Notes: generated by a model not told the origin, from the letters alone. DNA of 47,141 bases from JBEOJY01 sp040275305 (GCA_040275305.1 JBEOJY010000034.1:1-47141), one strand, 5' to 3'; positions 6,988 to 15,401 are shown, counted from the stretch's first letter. Translations and numbers: made by a program.

Positions 6988-8661
6988 ATGCCTGAAGGAC
7001 CATCCATACCGCAAGCGATGCCGCCCGTCGCCACCCCGCAATCCCCTCTCGCGGCGCAAGCCTTCGAGCGCCTGCGCAAACTCGCCGACGGCAACGGCCT
7101 GAAGCCGCAAGCGCTGGAGCTGATCAACGCCGATGAAAAGACCTACGAGATCGAAGGCATCCTCCGCATGGAGCCGAACATAGATTTGCAGCGCGTACGC
7201 TATCCCGGCGGTGTGCGCGGCAAGGATAGAAAAGTGTTCTCTCGCGCCGACGAGCTGCGAACGGAAATTGAACGCCGCGCCAGTATTCTGCGCGAACGCC
7301 CGGACTGGATCGTCTCGGCGGCCACGCAGGCTAAAAGCCAGCCTGCCGGAGGCTGGGGTCTGGATCAAGTCGAAATTCCCCTTCCGGACCATTCGGCGGT
7401 CCTCGCGATGAGCGAAACATGCCCGACCTGTCAAGGCCGCCAGAAGCTCGTCTGCGAACATTGTCAGGGGCAGGGGATGCTCACGTGCCAGCAATGTCAA
7501 GGCAACAGGCAGGAACAATGCCCCCACTGCATGGGACGCGGAGAAGATCCTCTCCAACCCAACCAGCCTTGCCATTTGTGCCGTGGCAACAAGATGATCA
7601 CCTGCCGCGCCTGCAACGGCATGGCGCAGGTGAACTGCGAAATCTGCCATGGCCAGCGCGGCGTGACCTGTTCAAGCTGCAACGGGGCAGGTTCCTTCAC
7701 CGAAGAAGTGACCGTCACTTGCCGCGTCAGGACCTATTTCACCATCGCCTGCGAAGGCATGCCGAGCGGCATGCGGCGCGGATTGGATCGATTAGGCTAC
7801 GCGCGGCTGGCCAACGGCTACGCCGATATCGAAACGCTGTCGTCGCCGCAGCTTGCGAACCTTGAAAAAGGCAAGCCTACGGCCAAAACGGCGGAAGGAG
7901 AAGACGCGATCCCAACCGGCGCGCGCGAAATGCCGCGCCCAGAAATCCGCTATCGCGCGCGCATGCCGTTCGCGGAAATGCGCGTGCGGTTTAACGGCAA
8001 AGCGGCGATTGTGTCGGTCTTCGGCAAGCGCGGAGCGTTGCTCGATGTGCCGCCGTTCCTTGATGCGGCGTTGAAGGAATCCTGCGCCCGCTTGAAACAG
8101 GCCGCGCATGGCGAAGCCGAGATTGAGGAAGCCTTGAAAGTCCGCATCCTGCGCGAAGCGCTAGAGCTGGAAGCTGCGGGCAAAGGCTACGTCAAGGAGC
8201 TGCGCCGCATCTATCCCGTAGGACTGTCGCCGGGTCTTGCTCAAGAAATCCTCAACGATATGCGCATGGCCGTAGGTCGCACCACGCGGCGCTTCCGCAT
8301 CATTGCAGCCACGGGCTACTTCATGTTGTGCGCGGGCATCTTCAGCGGCTTGCTCATGACGCCCGCTCATGCGGCGTTGACGCGCGATATGTCAATGATA
8401 TCCGCTTTACTGTTGGACTTTGCCGTTGTGGGAGGAGCCATGGCAGCGGGTTGGTTCATGCTGAATGCCGCAACGCGATTCCTGCTCAGCAAGCGCTTCC
8501 CCGACCTTAGTCTTGCCCTGCGCCAGAAGACCGGCAAGACAAGCGTCACGCTCGTCATCGCCATATTGGCGCTGTTCTGGGCGTTGTTTGTCTCCTCGCC
8601 TCAACAACCACTATGGGCGCATCGTCTGCTGCACAGCTCAGGCGGAGAGATTGCGTTCTGA
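6988..8661 (+). CDS. Membrane protein with eight CxxCxG zinc knuckles (DnaJ-like cysteine-rich domain)
   Basis: The 557-residue protein carries eight CxxCxG motifs between C145 and C231: CPTCQG, CEHCQG, CQQCQG, CPHCMG, CHLCRG, CRACNG, CEICHG and CSSCNG. DnaJ has four, so this is a doubled cysteine-rich domain, expected to bind about four zinc ions. There is no J domain or HPD motif. Residues 1-140 and 240-430 look soluble. Three hydrophobic segments near 438-460, 470-490 and 515-535 anchor the C-terminus. No signal peptide is seen, so the zinc domain is probably cytoplasmic. A role in holding or sorting client proteins at the membrane is an inference from the domain. The ATG follows a CAGGAAACTG stretch. 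It is flanked by repeats on both sides, so probably monocistronic. Confidence 0.85.
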   Translation: MPEGPSIPQAMPPVATPQSPLAAQAFERLRKLADGNGLKPQALELINADEKTYEIEGILRMEPNIDLQRVRYPGGVRGKDRKVFSRADELRTEIERRASILRERPDWIVSAATQAKSQPAGGWGLDQVEIPLPDHSAVLAMSETCPTCQGRQKLVCEHCQGQGMLTCQQCQGNRQEQCPHCMGRGEDPLQPNQPCHLCRGNKMITCRACNGMAQVNCEICHGQRGVTCSSCNGAGSFTEEVTVTCRVRTYFTIACEGMPSGMRRGLDRLGYARLANGYADIETLSSPQLANLEKGKPTAKTAEGEDAIPTGAREMPRPEIRYRARMPFAEMRVRFNGKAAIVSVFGKRGALLDVPPFLDAALKESCARLKQAAHGEAEIEEALKVRILREALELEAAGKGYVKELRRIYPVGLSPGLAQEILNDMRMAVGRTTRRFRIIAATGYFMLCAGIFSGLLMTPAHAALTRDMSMISALLLDFAVVGGAMAAGWFMLNAATRFLLSKRFPDLSLALRQKTGKTSVTLVIAILALFWALFVSSPQQPLWAHRLLHSSGGEIAF

Positions 8662-8675
8662 CCTTGAAATCAGGG

Positions 8676-8807
8676 GTATACCCATCCCGCGTGAAGAGTT
8701 GGGAGTAGCCAAAAAGATAGCGCGATCTAATTCCCTCCCCGCAAGGGGCGGGAAGCCAGCCTGTCTTGCGTCAATGGTTGCCAACGCTTCACGTGCGATG
8801 GGCATAC
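8676..8807. repeat. Family 1 element, core B (132 bp)
   Basis: The ends form a 30-base imperfect inverted repeat with 24 matches. The left end reads GTATACCCATCCCGCGTGAA (8676-) and then GAGTTGG; the right end, reverse complemented, reads GTATGCCCATCGCACGTGAA and then GCGTTGG. The core contains TTCCCTCCCCGCAAGGGGCGGGAA. Length and layout match the copy at 15041-15172. It starts 15 bp after the stop of the zinc-knuckle gene. Confidence 0.8.
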
Positions 8808-8863
8808 AAGAGAAAAATGCGTTTGATTTCACGCGCCCTTGCGGATAAATGAACAGGAATGCC

Positions 8864-9239
8864 TACGCCACCACACACGTTAACGCATTGTTTCTGCGCA
8901 AGGGTCGTTGAAAATCCCAAGGCCGGGGCGGGGAATCAAGCCGCAGCATGATCGAAGATTGAAGTAGGAAAGCGTAACGGCAAGCGAGGAGCATCCGCAA
9001 GGACCGTCATTGCGAGCCCCCTCTTGGGGACGACCTGTCCGCCATAGTTGCGTAGCAACGACGGCGGAAGCAATCCAGAATCCCACAGGACACCCCCACC
9101 GACTCTGGATCGCCACGTCGCCTGCGGTTCCTCGCGACGGGCCTTTCTGCGACGATTATCTTGATTGGCCCAGAGAATCGTTTGGGAGTGACGGTTCGTT
9201 GTGGTTACGATATCATGCATCTGTCAGCAGGATAGTATG
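8864..9239. repeat. Family 2 element carrying a nested family 4 repeat
   Basis: The left end TACGCCACC...CACGTTAACGCATTG (8864-8890) and the right end ...CAGGATAGTATG (to 9239) match the ends of the elements at 17224-17359 and 34701-34958. The interior contains family 4 copy 2 (9000-9205). No target-site duplication is visible here: the flanks GGAATGCC and CTGACTGC differ. Together with the family 1 element, it accounts for most of the 8662-9273 gap, which holds no gene. Confidence 0.7.
9000..9205 (+). repeat. Family 4 palindromic element, copy 2, with tail
   Basis: It is nearly identical to copy 1 over about 115 bases, including the nested CCCCCTCTTGGGG and TCCGCC/GGCGGA hairpins and the central CCCACAGGACACCCCC spacer. 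It is followed by the family tail (GATTGGCCCAGAGAATCG). It sits inside the family 2 element 8864-9239. Confidence 0.85.
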
Positions 9240-9273
9240 CTGACTGCTTACAACAATTAAAGTAGGGAACTAA

Positions 9274-9873
9274 ATGAGAAGAAGTTTATTTGTGCAGGTA
9301 GCCCAACGGATCACAAACAGGACCCAACGGTGGCTCAACGGACGGGAGCGAGCATGGAGTATCGACGGCACACCCCCAAACGCTGGCTTATTGAGCAGGA
9401 TTACGTATTCAAGCTCGGCGAAAGCCAAGACCATAGCCGCATGGTGCTGCGCGGCGGTGACCGTCAACAGCTATCCTTCCGAAGGCCTGCAATTCGTTGG
9501 CGCATTTGGCGCCTCCCTGATCATGTTGAATGTTTTGCATAAAATCAACCAACTGAGCGCGGACGAATTGCCGGTATCAAGGGAATCCCTTATTGTCAAC
9601 AGAATCGAGGGAAGCTCCATCGACAGAAATGCGATGGCTAATTACTACAGCAATCAAAGCAACAGATGGCTGGGATGCGCGGTATGGGGGCTGCCTATCG
9701 CGCGCTTTGCGCCATACTGGCTCGGAGATCAGATACTACCCTATGCCGTCTCTGCCATTGGCTATGCAACGACTGAGTGTTGCATCAACGCATATAGAGC
9801 GCATCAGTTTTGCAGCAGAAAATGGAGCGTCAGACAGCCGCAGGATGCAAACAACGCCCCCAAACCAGACTGA
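9274..9873 (+). CDS. Unknown small membrane protein
   Basis: The 199-residue protein has an AGTAGGGA ribosome site just upstream of its ATG. Two hydrophobic stretches lie near residues 52-90 (AAWCCAAVTV, FVGAFGASLIMLNVL) and a third near 131-160 (LGCAVWGLPIARFAPYWLG). The N-terminal 45 residues are basic and the C-terminus is polar. I do not recognise a family. It stands alone between the repeat-filled region upstream and the 3' end of rne (convergent, 96 bp apart). It may be an accessory gene acquired with or mobilised near the repeats. Confidence 0.65.
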   Translation: MRRSLFVQVAQRITNRTQRWLNGRERAWSIDGTPPNAGLLSRITYSSSAKAKTIAAWCCAAVTVNSYPSEGLQFVGAFGASLIMLNVLHKINQLSADELPVSRESLIVNRIEGSSIDRNAMANYYSNQSNRWLGCAVWGLPIARFAPYWLGDQILPYAVSAIGYATTECCINAYRAHQFCSRKWSVRQPQDANNAPKPD

Positions 9874-9969
9874 GCGCCGACCAACGCAACGACTATTTCG
9901 AATGACGTATGCGCTCCGTTTGCTGGCTTTCAATTATTAAGGAGCGTAATTCCCAAGCCGAACAGAAAA

Positions 9970-12891
9970 CTACTGTCCCGTCAACTTGCGCCACCAGCCG
10001 CCTTTGGGCTTGTCTGGAGCCTGATTGGTAACCTCATAAGGCGACGGCGGAGGCGGCGAAGCCGCTGGAGGCGCATCGTTGCGAACCGATGCAGCCTGCG
10101 TAACCACAATGCCTGAAGGCGCAGCCGTTGCCGCCTGCGCTGACGGCGGCGGCGTCAGTGGCCGCCGCGCCGGAGGAGCCGACGGGCGCTCATCGCGCGG
10201 CGTAGTGTCGATGTCATGAATGCTAACCGGAATCGGGGGGCTATAAGATCCACCGGCTTGGCTGGGCGCGCTTCCGCCATTTTCGCGGTGATTTCTGTTG
10301 TGTTGGTCCTGCGCTTGGCGAGGCGCAAAACGGTCGCCGCCTTGCGGATAGGAACCATGGCCAGAGCCACCGCCCCCACCTCCACCGCCAAAGCCGCCGC
10401 CGCTGCGACGCCCGCGTCCGCCACGGCGTCCGCGCCTGCGTCCGCCCCGACGATTCGGATCCTGATCATTGTCTCGTCTTGGGCCGTTCCATTCGCCTTG
10501 CTGCTGCTCGCCCGGCATGGCGACGTTTCCGATATTGTCTTCGGGCACCGGAACGTCCTCGATCATGTTGCCCGGTTCTGCGCCCGTGGCATCATAGGGA
10601 TCGAGCGCAGGAGTCTCCTGCGGGATCGACAAAGCGTCAGAAGCGTTAGACGTTCCCTGACGATACCCTTCTTGCGGCGAACCATTTTGGCCTTGCTGCT
10701 GGCCCCCGCGATTGCGTCCTCGCCCGCCGCGTCTGCTGCGCCCGCCGAAGCCAGAACGCCCTCCGTCTTCGCGACGGGAACGCCCTTGTCCTTGAGGCGG
10801 AAGAGATTCGCGTGGCTGCTGCTCGTCATAACTCTGGGGAGCTGATTCCCGTTGCCCACCTGTCTCGGCAACCAGCAGCGGCGGCAAACTGCCGCTAACC
10901 GCAGCCGGAACGCTCGTATCGGCGAAAACCTGATCGGCATCGACGGCAGGGCCGCGCGACTTGTCGTCGCCCTGGCCTGAGCGTGAGCGATCAATGCGGA
11001 AACCGGGCTGTGGAAGATGCTCGTCGCTGGCGAACATTACGCGCAGGGCATAGCGCGTCTCAAGCTCGTGCAAGGAAGCGCGCTTATTATTGATAAGGTA
11101 CATAACGACAGAAGACGCCGCCGTCAGAGAAAGCTCGGCGCCGCGTCCGCGCAAACCTTCTTCTTCCAAAGCGCGCAGAATGGCGATGGCCGTAGAATCT
11201 TCGGATCGGACAAGGCCCATCCCCGCGCAATGCTGGCACTTCTCGAAATTGATTTCCACAAGACTGGGGTGCAGTCGCTGGCGCGAAAGTTCCATAAGCC
11301 CAAACGGCGAGATGCGTCCGATCTGAAGCCTCGCGCGATCCGCCCGCATGGAATCCTTCAAGCGCCGCTCGACGGCGGCGTTGTTGCGCCCGTCTTCCAT
11401 GTCGATGAAATCGATGACCACCAGCCCCGCAAGGTCGCGCAGCCTCAATTGTCTGGCGACTTCCTCGGCGGCTTCGAGATTGGTCTTGAGCGCCGTGCTC
11501 TCGATATGGCGCTCGCGCGTCGCGCGGCCGGAATTCACGTCGATCGACACCAGCGCTTCGGTTGGATTGATGACGATATAGCCGCCTGATCGCAGTTGAA
11601 CGACCGGATTGTAAAGTTGATCAATCTGCTTTTCGACGTTGGCGCGCAGGAGAATCGGAGTCTGGTCGATGTACTGCTTAACCTTGTCGGCCTGATCCGG
11701 CATGATCGCGCGCATGAAGTCGGAGGCCAGCTGATAGGCGCGTTCGCCTGCGACCAAAATCTCGCTGACATCCTGCGCGTAAAGATCGCGCAGGCTACGC
11801 TTGATAAGATTGGCTTCCTCATAAATCAGCGCAGGCGCGGTCGATTGCAGGGTCTGCTCGCGAATGCTGTTCCAAAGGCGCAAAAGATATTCAAGGTCGC
11901 GCTGAATTTCAGCAGGTTCCTGCTCCATCCCGGCGGTGCGCAGAATGACCGCCATGCCTTCCGGCACTTCAAGCTGATCGAGAATTTCTTTCATTCTGCG
12001 GCGGTCTTCGAAACTCGTGATCTTGCGCGAAACGCCTCCGCCATGCCCCGTGTTCGGCATCAGCACGCAGTAGCGCCCTGCCAGTGACAGGAAGGTTGTC
12101 AGCGCCGCGCCCTTGTTGCCGCGCTCTTCCTTGACGACTTGCACCAGCATGACCTGACGGCGCTGGACCACTTCCTGAATCTTGTAACGCGGCGGACGCA
12201 CGCGGCGCGCGCGGCGTTGTTGCTCTTCTTCCGCGACTTCGCCGCCGACCGTTTCGACCGTCGCCGCAGCTTCAACAGATTCGGTAGGCAAAGATTCGCC
12301 CGCCATGCCTTCGACCGGAAGAACCGGGGGAGGTACCGCAGCATTGCCGAAATCGGTGATAAGATTGAACTCGCTCTCCGGCTGGGCGCTGAAATCGCGC
12401 AACGGATGCTCTGCCGCGAGCGCGCCAAGTTCACCTGTCGCCTCTTCCGCCTCGACCGGTTGGACCGCGCGCTCCATAATCGGCGCGTCATAAGACAAGC
12501 CGCGCAAAGCGTCTGACTCGATTTCGTCAGTGGCTTCCGCCGAAACGTGAGGCTGATCTTCAGCTCCTTCGCCTTGCGCGTCTAACGCAGAAGGCTCCAG
12601 ACCATCCTCGTCCGGCAAAGGCTCGTCCGACGAGCGGTCGGCCATCGGAATGCGGAAATAATCCGGATGAATTTCTGAAAAAGGCAGGAACCCGTGCCGA
12701 TTGCCGCCATACTCCACAAACGCCGCCTGCAGCGAAGGTTCGATGCGGATCACCTTGGCAAGGTAGATATTGCCCTTGAGCTGCCTTTTGCTCGCGCGTT
12801 CAAAATCGAAATCGCACAGCAAATTCCCGTCCACCATCGCGACACGGGTCTCTTCTGGATGCATGGCATCCACAAGCATACGCTTCGTCAT
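9970..12891 (-). CDS. rne: Ribonuclease E
   Basis: The 973-residue protein has the RNase E/G layout. It begins MTKRMLVDAMHPEETRVA, followed by the first part of the S1 domain (NIYLAKVIRIEPSLQAAFVEYGGNRHGFLPF). An acidic insert of about 150 residues comes next (near 85-235), then basic RRARRVRPPRYKIQEVV and the rest of S1. The catalytic DNase I-like part includes VSIDVNSGRATRERHIE and VIDFIDM, and the zinc-link is CQHCAGMG (cysteines near 552 and 555). The C-terminal third is disordered and Arg/Gly/Pro-rich, with RRGGRRRGRRGG as a likely RNA-binding stretch, ending WWRKLTGQ. It initiates mRNA decay and matures rRNA and tRNA, and scaffolds the degradosome. A GGGAGAG site precedes the ATG. The 0.8 kb upstream is gene-free, compatible with a long autoregulatory leader as known for other rne genes. 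Confidence 0.96.
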   Translation of the reverse strand: MTKRMLVDAMHPEETRVAMVDGNLLCDFDFERASKRQLKGNIYLAKVIRIEPSLQAAFVEYGGNRHGFLPFSEIHPDYFRIPMADRSSDEPLPDEDGLEPSALDAQGEGAEDQPHVSAEATDEIESDALRGLSYDAPIMERAVQPVEAEEATGELGALAAEHPLRDFSAQPESEFNLITDFGNAAVPPPVLPVEGMAGESLPTESVEAAATVETVGGEVAEEEQQRRARRVRPPRYKIQEVVQRRQVMLVQVVKEERGNKGAALTTFLSLAGRYCVLMPNTGHGGGVSRKITSFEDRRRMKEILDQLEVPEGMAVILRTAGMEQEPAEIQRDLEYLLRLWNSIREQTLQSTAPALIYEEANLIKRSLRDLYAQDVSEILVAGERAYQLASDFMRAIMPDQADKVKQYIDQTPILLRANVEKQIDQLYNPVVQLRSGGYIVINPTEALVSIDVNSGRATRERHIESTALKTNLEAAEEVARQLRLRDLAGLVVIDFIDMEDGRNNAAVERRLKDSMRADRARLQIGRISPFGLMELSRQRLHPSLVEINFEKCQHCAGMGLVRSEDSTAIAILRALEEEGLRGRGAELSLTAASSVVMYLINNKRASLHELETRYALRVMFASDEHLPQPGFRIDRSRSGQGDDKSRGPAVDADQVFADTSVPAAVSGSLPPLLVAETGGQRESAPQSYDEQQPRESLPPQGQGRSRREDGGRSGFGGRSRRGGRGRNRGGQQQGQNGSPQEGYRQGTSNASDALSIPQETPALDPYDATGAEPGNMIEDVPVPEDNIGNVAMPGEQQQGEWNGPRRDNDQDPNRRGGRRRGRRGGRGRRSGGGFGGGGGGGGSGHGSYPQGGDRFAPRQAQDQHNRNHRENGGSAPSQAGGSYSPPIPVSIHDIDTTPRDERPSAPPARRPLTPPPSAQAATAAPSGIVVTQAASVRNDAPPAASPPPPSPYEVTNQAPDKPKGGWWRKLTGQ

Positions 12892-13727
12892 AATTCAATC
12901 TCTCCCGCCTATTCGTCGCCGCGGGGTGAGAACAAACCTCGCAGGCGCCAGAATCGGCAAACTCGTTAAATGCTAACATACACCGGGGTCAGGAAAAGCC
13001 CATACCCAATGACGCGCCATCCAAATCCATGAATTCCCTCGCCAATCGAGAGAGCGTCCACAGCGCGGCCTTCGGATCATAAAATCATAACAGCCCGGCG
13101 CGTGCCAAACTCTGCTTGCTCGCCTGAACTGATAACGTCTTTTGTGCCAATGGACCTTAACGGCGCCAGTGGTAGAACCGAAAGCGTACCGATCATACGC
13201 GCAAAACAGAGAAAAACACAACCGGGTTATTTTTTGGTTACTTTCCGAAGAAAACGAGCGCGAAACCCGCCGAATCACGGTCATGAGCAGGATCAAGCAA
13301 AGCACAAGGACGGTGGATAGGGGCGGGAAGAATTGCTGGGCATTACAAGAGGATGGCGCCTGAATTGCTCCTGTTTTCACAGGAAAAAGAGCTGCTGATA
13401 CAGGAATCGTGCCAGCCCTTTCACGTCTTAAGAGTTGGCAAAAAGCCAGCAACAGCGCTGCGTCATGCCTGCTGGAGCCTGCGCTTGCGAAGGCGAGGGC
13501 GGACATGGCGATTTTCTTCTGGCATCGACTGCCAACTCGTCACCTGCCATGGGTATACATGCATTTAAGATCAAAATGGGCCTGACTGGAATGTAAAAAA
13601 ACCCCATGCCTCTTGCCTAACAGGGGCGAAAGGACTATGCAGAGAACGTCGCAACCTCGGCGCGCGCAGTTCTGTCCACAAAACATAAATAGCCAACCTC
13701 GCCTCTAGCTTCATGGGAGTTCCCCTA
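12892..13727. other. Gene-free 0.8-kb region between rne and the DsbA-like gene
   Basis: No convincing gene is seen on either strand. The frames present give compositionally odd peptides rich in Arg, Trp and Cys without ribosome sites. The region holds a family 1 element (13409-13558) and otherwise unexplained sequence. It must contain the rne promoter and leader on - and the DsbA-like promoter on +; I could not fix either. Confidence 0.55.
13409..13558. repeat. Family 1 element with a diverged core (about 150 bp)
   Basis: The right end ...CCAACTCGTCACCTGCCATGGGTATAC (to 13558) and the left end GTGCC...CTTAAGAGTTGGCA (13409-13440) are inverted versions of the family 1 terminus. The core (GCCTGCTGGAGCCTGCGCTTGCGAAGGCG) differs from cores A and B but resembles part of core C. 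Confidence 0.55.
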
Positions 13728-14507
13728 ATGCGTTTAACAGCCTTCCCGCTCGTTCTGGCAACTCTCGCCCTCGCCGCTACAGGAGCCGCGCAAGCCGCAG
13801 AATCGCCCAAATCCATGTCAGATTCAGAGAAAGAAGCTGTACAAAAAGTGATTAAGGAATACCTCACGAACGAGCACCCGGAAATCGTGCTTGATGCGCT
13901 CAAGGAGCTTAAGAAGCGCGACGAAGTAGTCGCCACGGCAAAAATGAAGGAAGCCATCGCCTCCAAGAAGAAGGAATTGTTCGAAGATCCAGCCTCCCCG
14001 GTGGGTGGCAACCCCAAAGGCGACGTCAGCGTTGTTGAGTTCTTCGACTACCAGTGCGGCTATTGCAAAATAGTTGGGGAATCAGTCGAAAAGCTCTTGA
14101 AAGACGACAAAAACGTCCGCTTCGTATACAAGGAATTCCCGGTGCTTGGCCCCATGTCGTTGCAGGCTTCCAAAGCCGCCACCGCAAGCTTTAAACAAGG
14201 ATCGGACAAGTATATCGCGTTCCACAATGCTTTAATGAAGAAAAAGGGCCACTTCACCAAAGAAGAGGATATTCTGGAAATTGCCAAGACTGTGGGGCTG
14301 AATGTCGAGAAACTCAGGAAAGACATGCAGGATGAAGCGGTGACCAAACAGGTTCAGGCCAGCCTAGACCTCGGCGGAGATATCGGAGCGCGCGGAACGC
14401 CCATGTTCATCATCGGCGATCAAGCATACCCCGGCGCCTTGGACGAAAGCCAGTTAAAGGAAATAGTTCAAAAGGTCCGCGAATCCAGCAAAAAGAAAGA
14501 GAAATAA
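13728..14507 (+). CDS. DsbA-like thiol:disulfide oxidoreductase, periplasmic
   Basis: From the ATG at 13728 the protein is 259 residues, with a cleavable signal peptide (MRLTAFPLVLATLALAATG, cut after AQA). An amphipathic helix around EKEAVQKVIKEYLTNEHPEIV comes next, a feature of the ScsC/BdbD/Com1-like group. The thioredoxin domain has the active site FFDYQCGYCK (C110, C113) and a cis-proline loop GTPMFIIG. Such proteins form or isomerise disulfides in exported proteins. An upstream in-frame ATG at 13713 exists, but GGGAG (13715-13719) is spaced for 13728, which also starts a clean signal peptide. aroQ follows after 23 bp on the same strand. Confidence 0.9.
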   Translation: MRLTAFPLVLATLALAATGAAQAAESPKSMSDSEKEAVQKVIKEYLTNEHPEIVLDALKELKKRDEVVATAKMKEAIASKKKELFEDPASPVGGNPKGDVSVVEFFDYQCGYCKIVGESVEKLLKDDKNVRFVYKEFPVLGPMSLQASKAATASFKQGSDKYIAFHNALMKKKGHFTKEEDILEIAKTVGLNVEKLRKDMQDEAVTKQVQASLDLGGDIGARGTPMFIIGDQAYPGALDESQLKEIVQKVRESSKKKEK

Positions 14508-14530
14508 AAGGAAAGAGGGGCCGTTGAGCG

Positions 14531-14980
14531 ATGAAAGACCCGTTGCCGATATTGATCCTGAACGGCCCCAATCTCAACATGCTGGGGGTGCGCGAACCGG
14601 AAACCTATGGCTCCGCGACCTTGGCCGATCTCGAATCCCTGTGCCGGACGACGGCGCAGGGGCTAGGGGTTCAGGTGGAATGCCGCCAGAGCAATGACGA
14701 GGGCGAGCTGGTGACATGGATCCAGCAAGCCAGAACGAAGCATGGCGGCGTCATCGTCAACGCGGGTGGCTACAGCCATACCTCGGTCGCCATTCTCGAT
14801 GCGCTTCTGTCCTGCGAAAAGCCCGTCATCGAAGTGCATATCTCGAATATCTTCCGGCGCGAAGAATTCCGCCACCATTCTCTGGTGTCTCAGGCCGCCA
14901 AAGGCGTGATCTGCGGCCTCGGACTGGATGGCTATGCCCTTGCCCTGCAAGCCATGGCTAAGATTTTAAAAAACGATTGA
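14531..14980 (+). CDS. aroQ: 3-dehydroquinate dehydratase, type II
   Basis: The 149-residue protein is standard for the dodecameric type II enzyme, third step of the shikimate pathway. Visible motifs are LNGPNLNMLGVREPETYG (with the catalytic tyrosine), RQSNDEGELV, VNAGGYSHTSVAILDAL, EVHISNIFRREEFRHHS (catalytic histidine) and a final GLGLDGYALALQAM. It is followed by accB and accC, a common alphaproteobacterial order. Here a 132-bp repeat (15041-15172) separates it from accB, so cotranscription would have to pass that hairpin. Confidence 0.96.
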   Translation: MKDPLPILILNGPNLNMLGVREPETYGSATLADLESLCRTTAQGLGVQVECRQSNDEGELVTWIQQARTKHGGVIVNAGGYSHTSVAILDALLSCEKPVIEVHISNIFRREEFRHHSLVSQAAKGVICGLGLDGYALALQAMAKILKND

Positions 14981-15040
14981 AAATCAATAGGAAAGACCGG
15001 ACAATTTGTGCAAAAACCGAAGAACAAGATCTTTCTTTAA

Positions 15041-15172
15041 TATACCCATTACAGTGCAAGAGTTGGAAAACATTGACGCAAGACAGGCTGGATTCCCTCC
15101 CCGCAAGGGGGAGGAAATCAGGTTGCGTCATATTCACCGCGCATTCCCAACTCTTGAACAGCAAGGGGTATA
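15041..15172. repeat. Family 1 element, core B (132 bp), between aroQ and accB
   Basis: The left end TATACCCATTACAGTGCAAG then AGTTGG and the right end, reverse complemented, TATACCCCTTGCTGTTCAAG then AGTTGG match at all but five of 29 positions. The core holds the stable CCTCCCCGCAAGGGGGAGG hairpin. The gap 14981-15401 has no gene. Besides this element it holds the short hairpin at 15366. Confidence 0.85.
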
Positions 15173-15365
15173 CATATCCTAACAAGCGGTGATAGCTGAT
15201 ATTGCCGGACAGCCTGAACAAGGTTCCTCGCAAGGGCAGACCTATAAAACAGAAATGGCTATGGTTAACGCAAGAGCGAAAAGACCCTACAACCACGGAA
15301 TTTCCCTTTTTTCCAGAAATCAGGCTATATAAGGCCCGTAAGCTGTAGATTCGATGAAATTATTG

Positions 15366-15383
15366 GAGCCTGTTCACAGGCTC
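15366..15383 (+). promoter_or_regulatory. Hairpin in the accB leader, likely solo end of a family 3 element
   Basis: GAGCCTG (15366-15372), TTCA, CAGGCTC (15377-15383) form a perfect 7-bp stem six bases before the accB ribosome site GAGGAG (15389-15394). The sequence equals the outer ends of the family 3 element at 41124-41268 brought together. It may be a deletion scar; by position it could also affect accB translation or expression. Confidence 0.5.
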
Positions 15384-15401
15384 GCCTTGAGGAGTTGGAA
15401 G

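Noticed and set aside
12973..13506. 177-residue frame on - upstream of rne
   Set aside because: It is rich in Arg, Trp and Cys, has no ribosome site and runs through a family 1 repeat; it looks like chance open frame.
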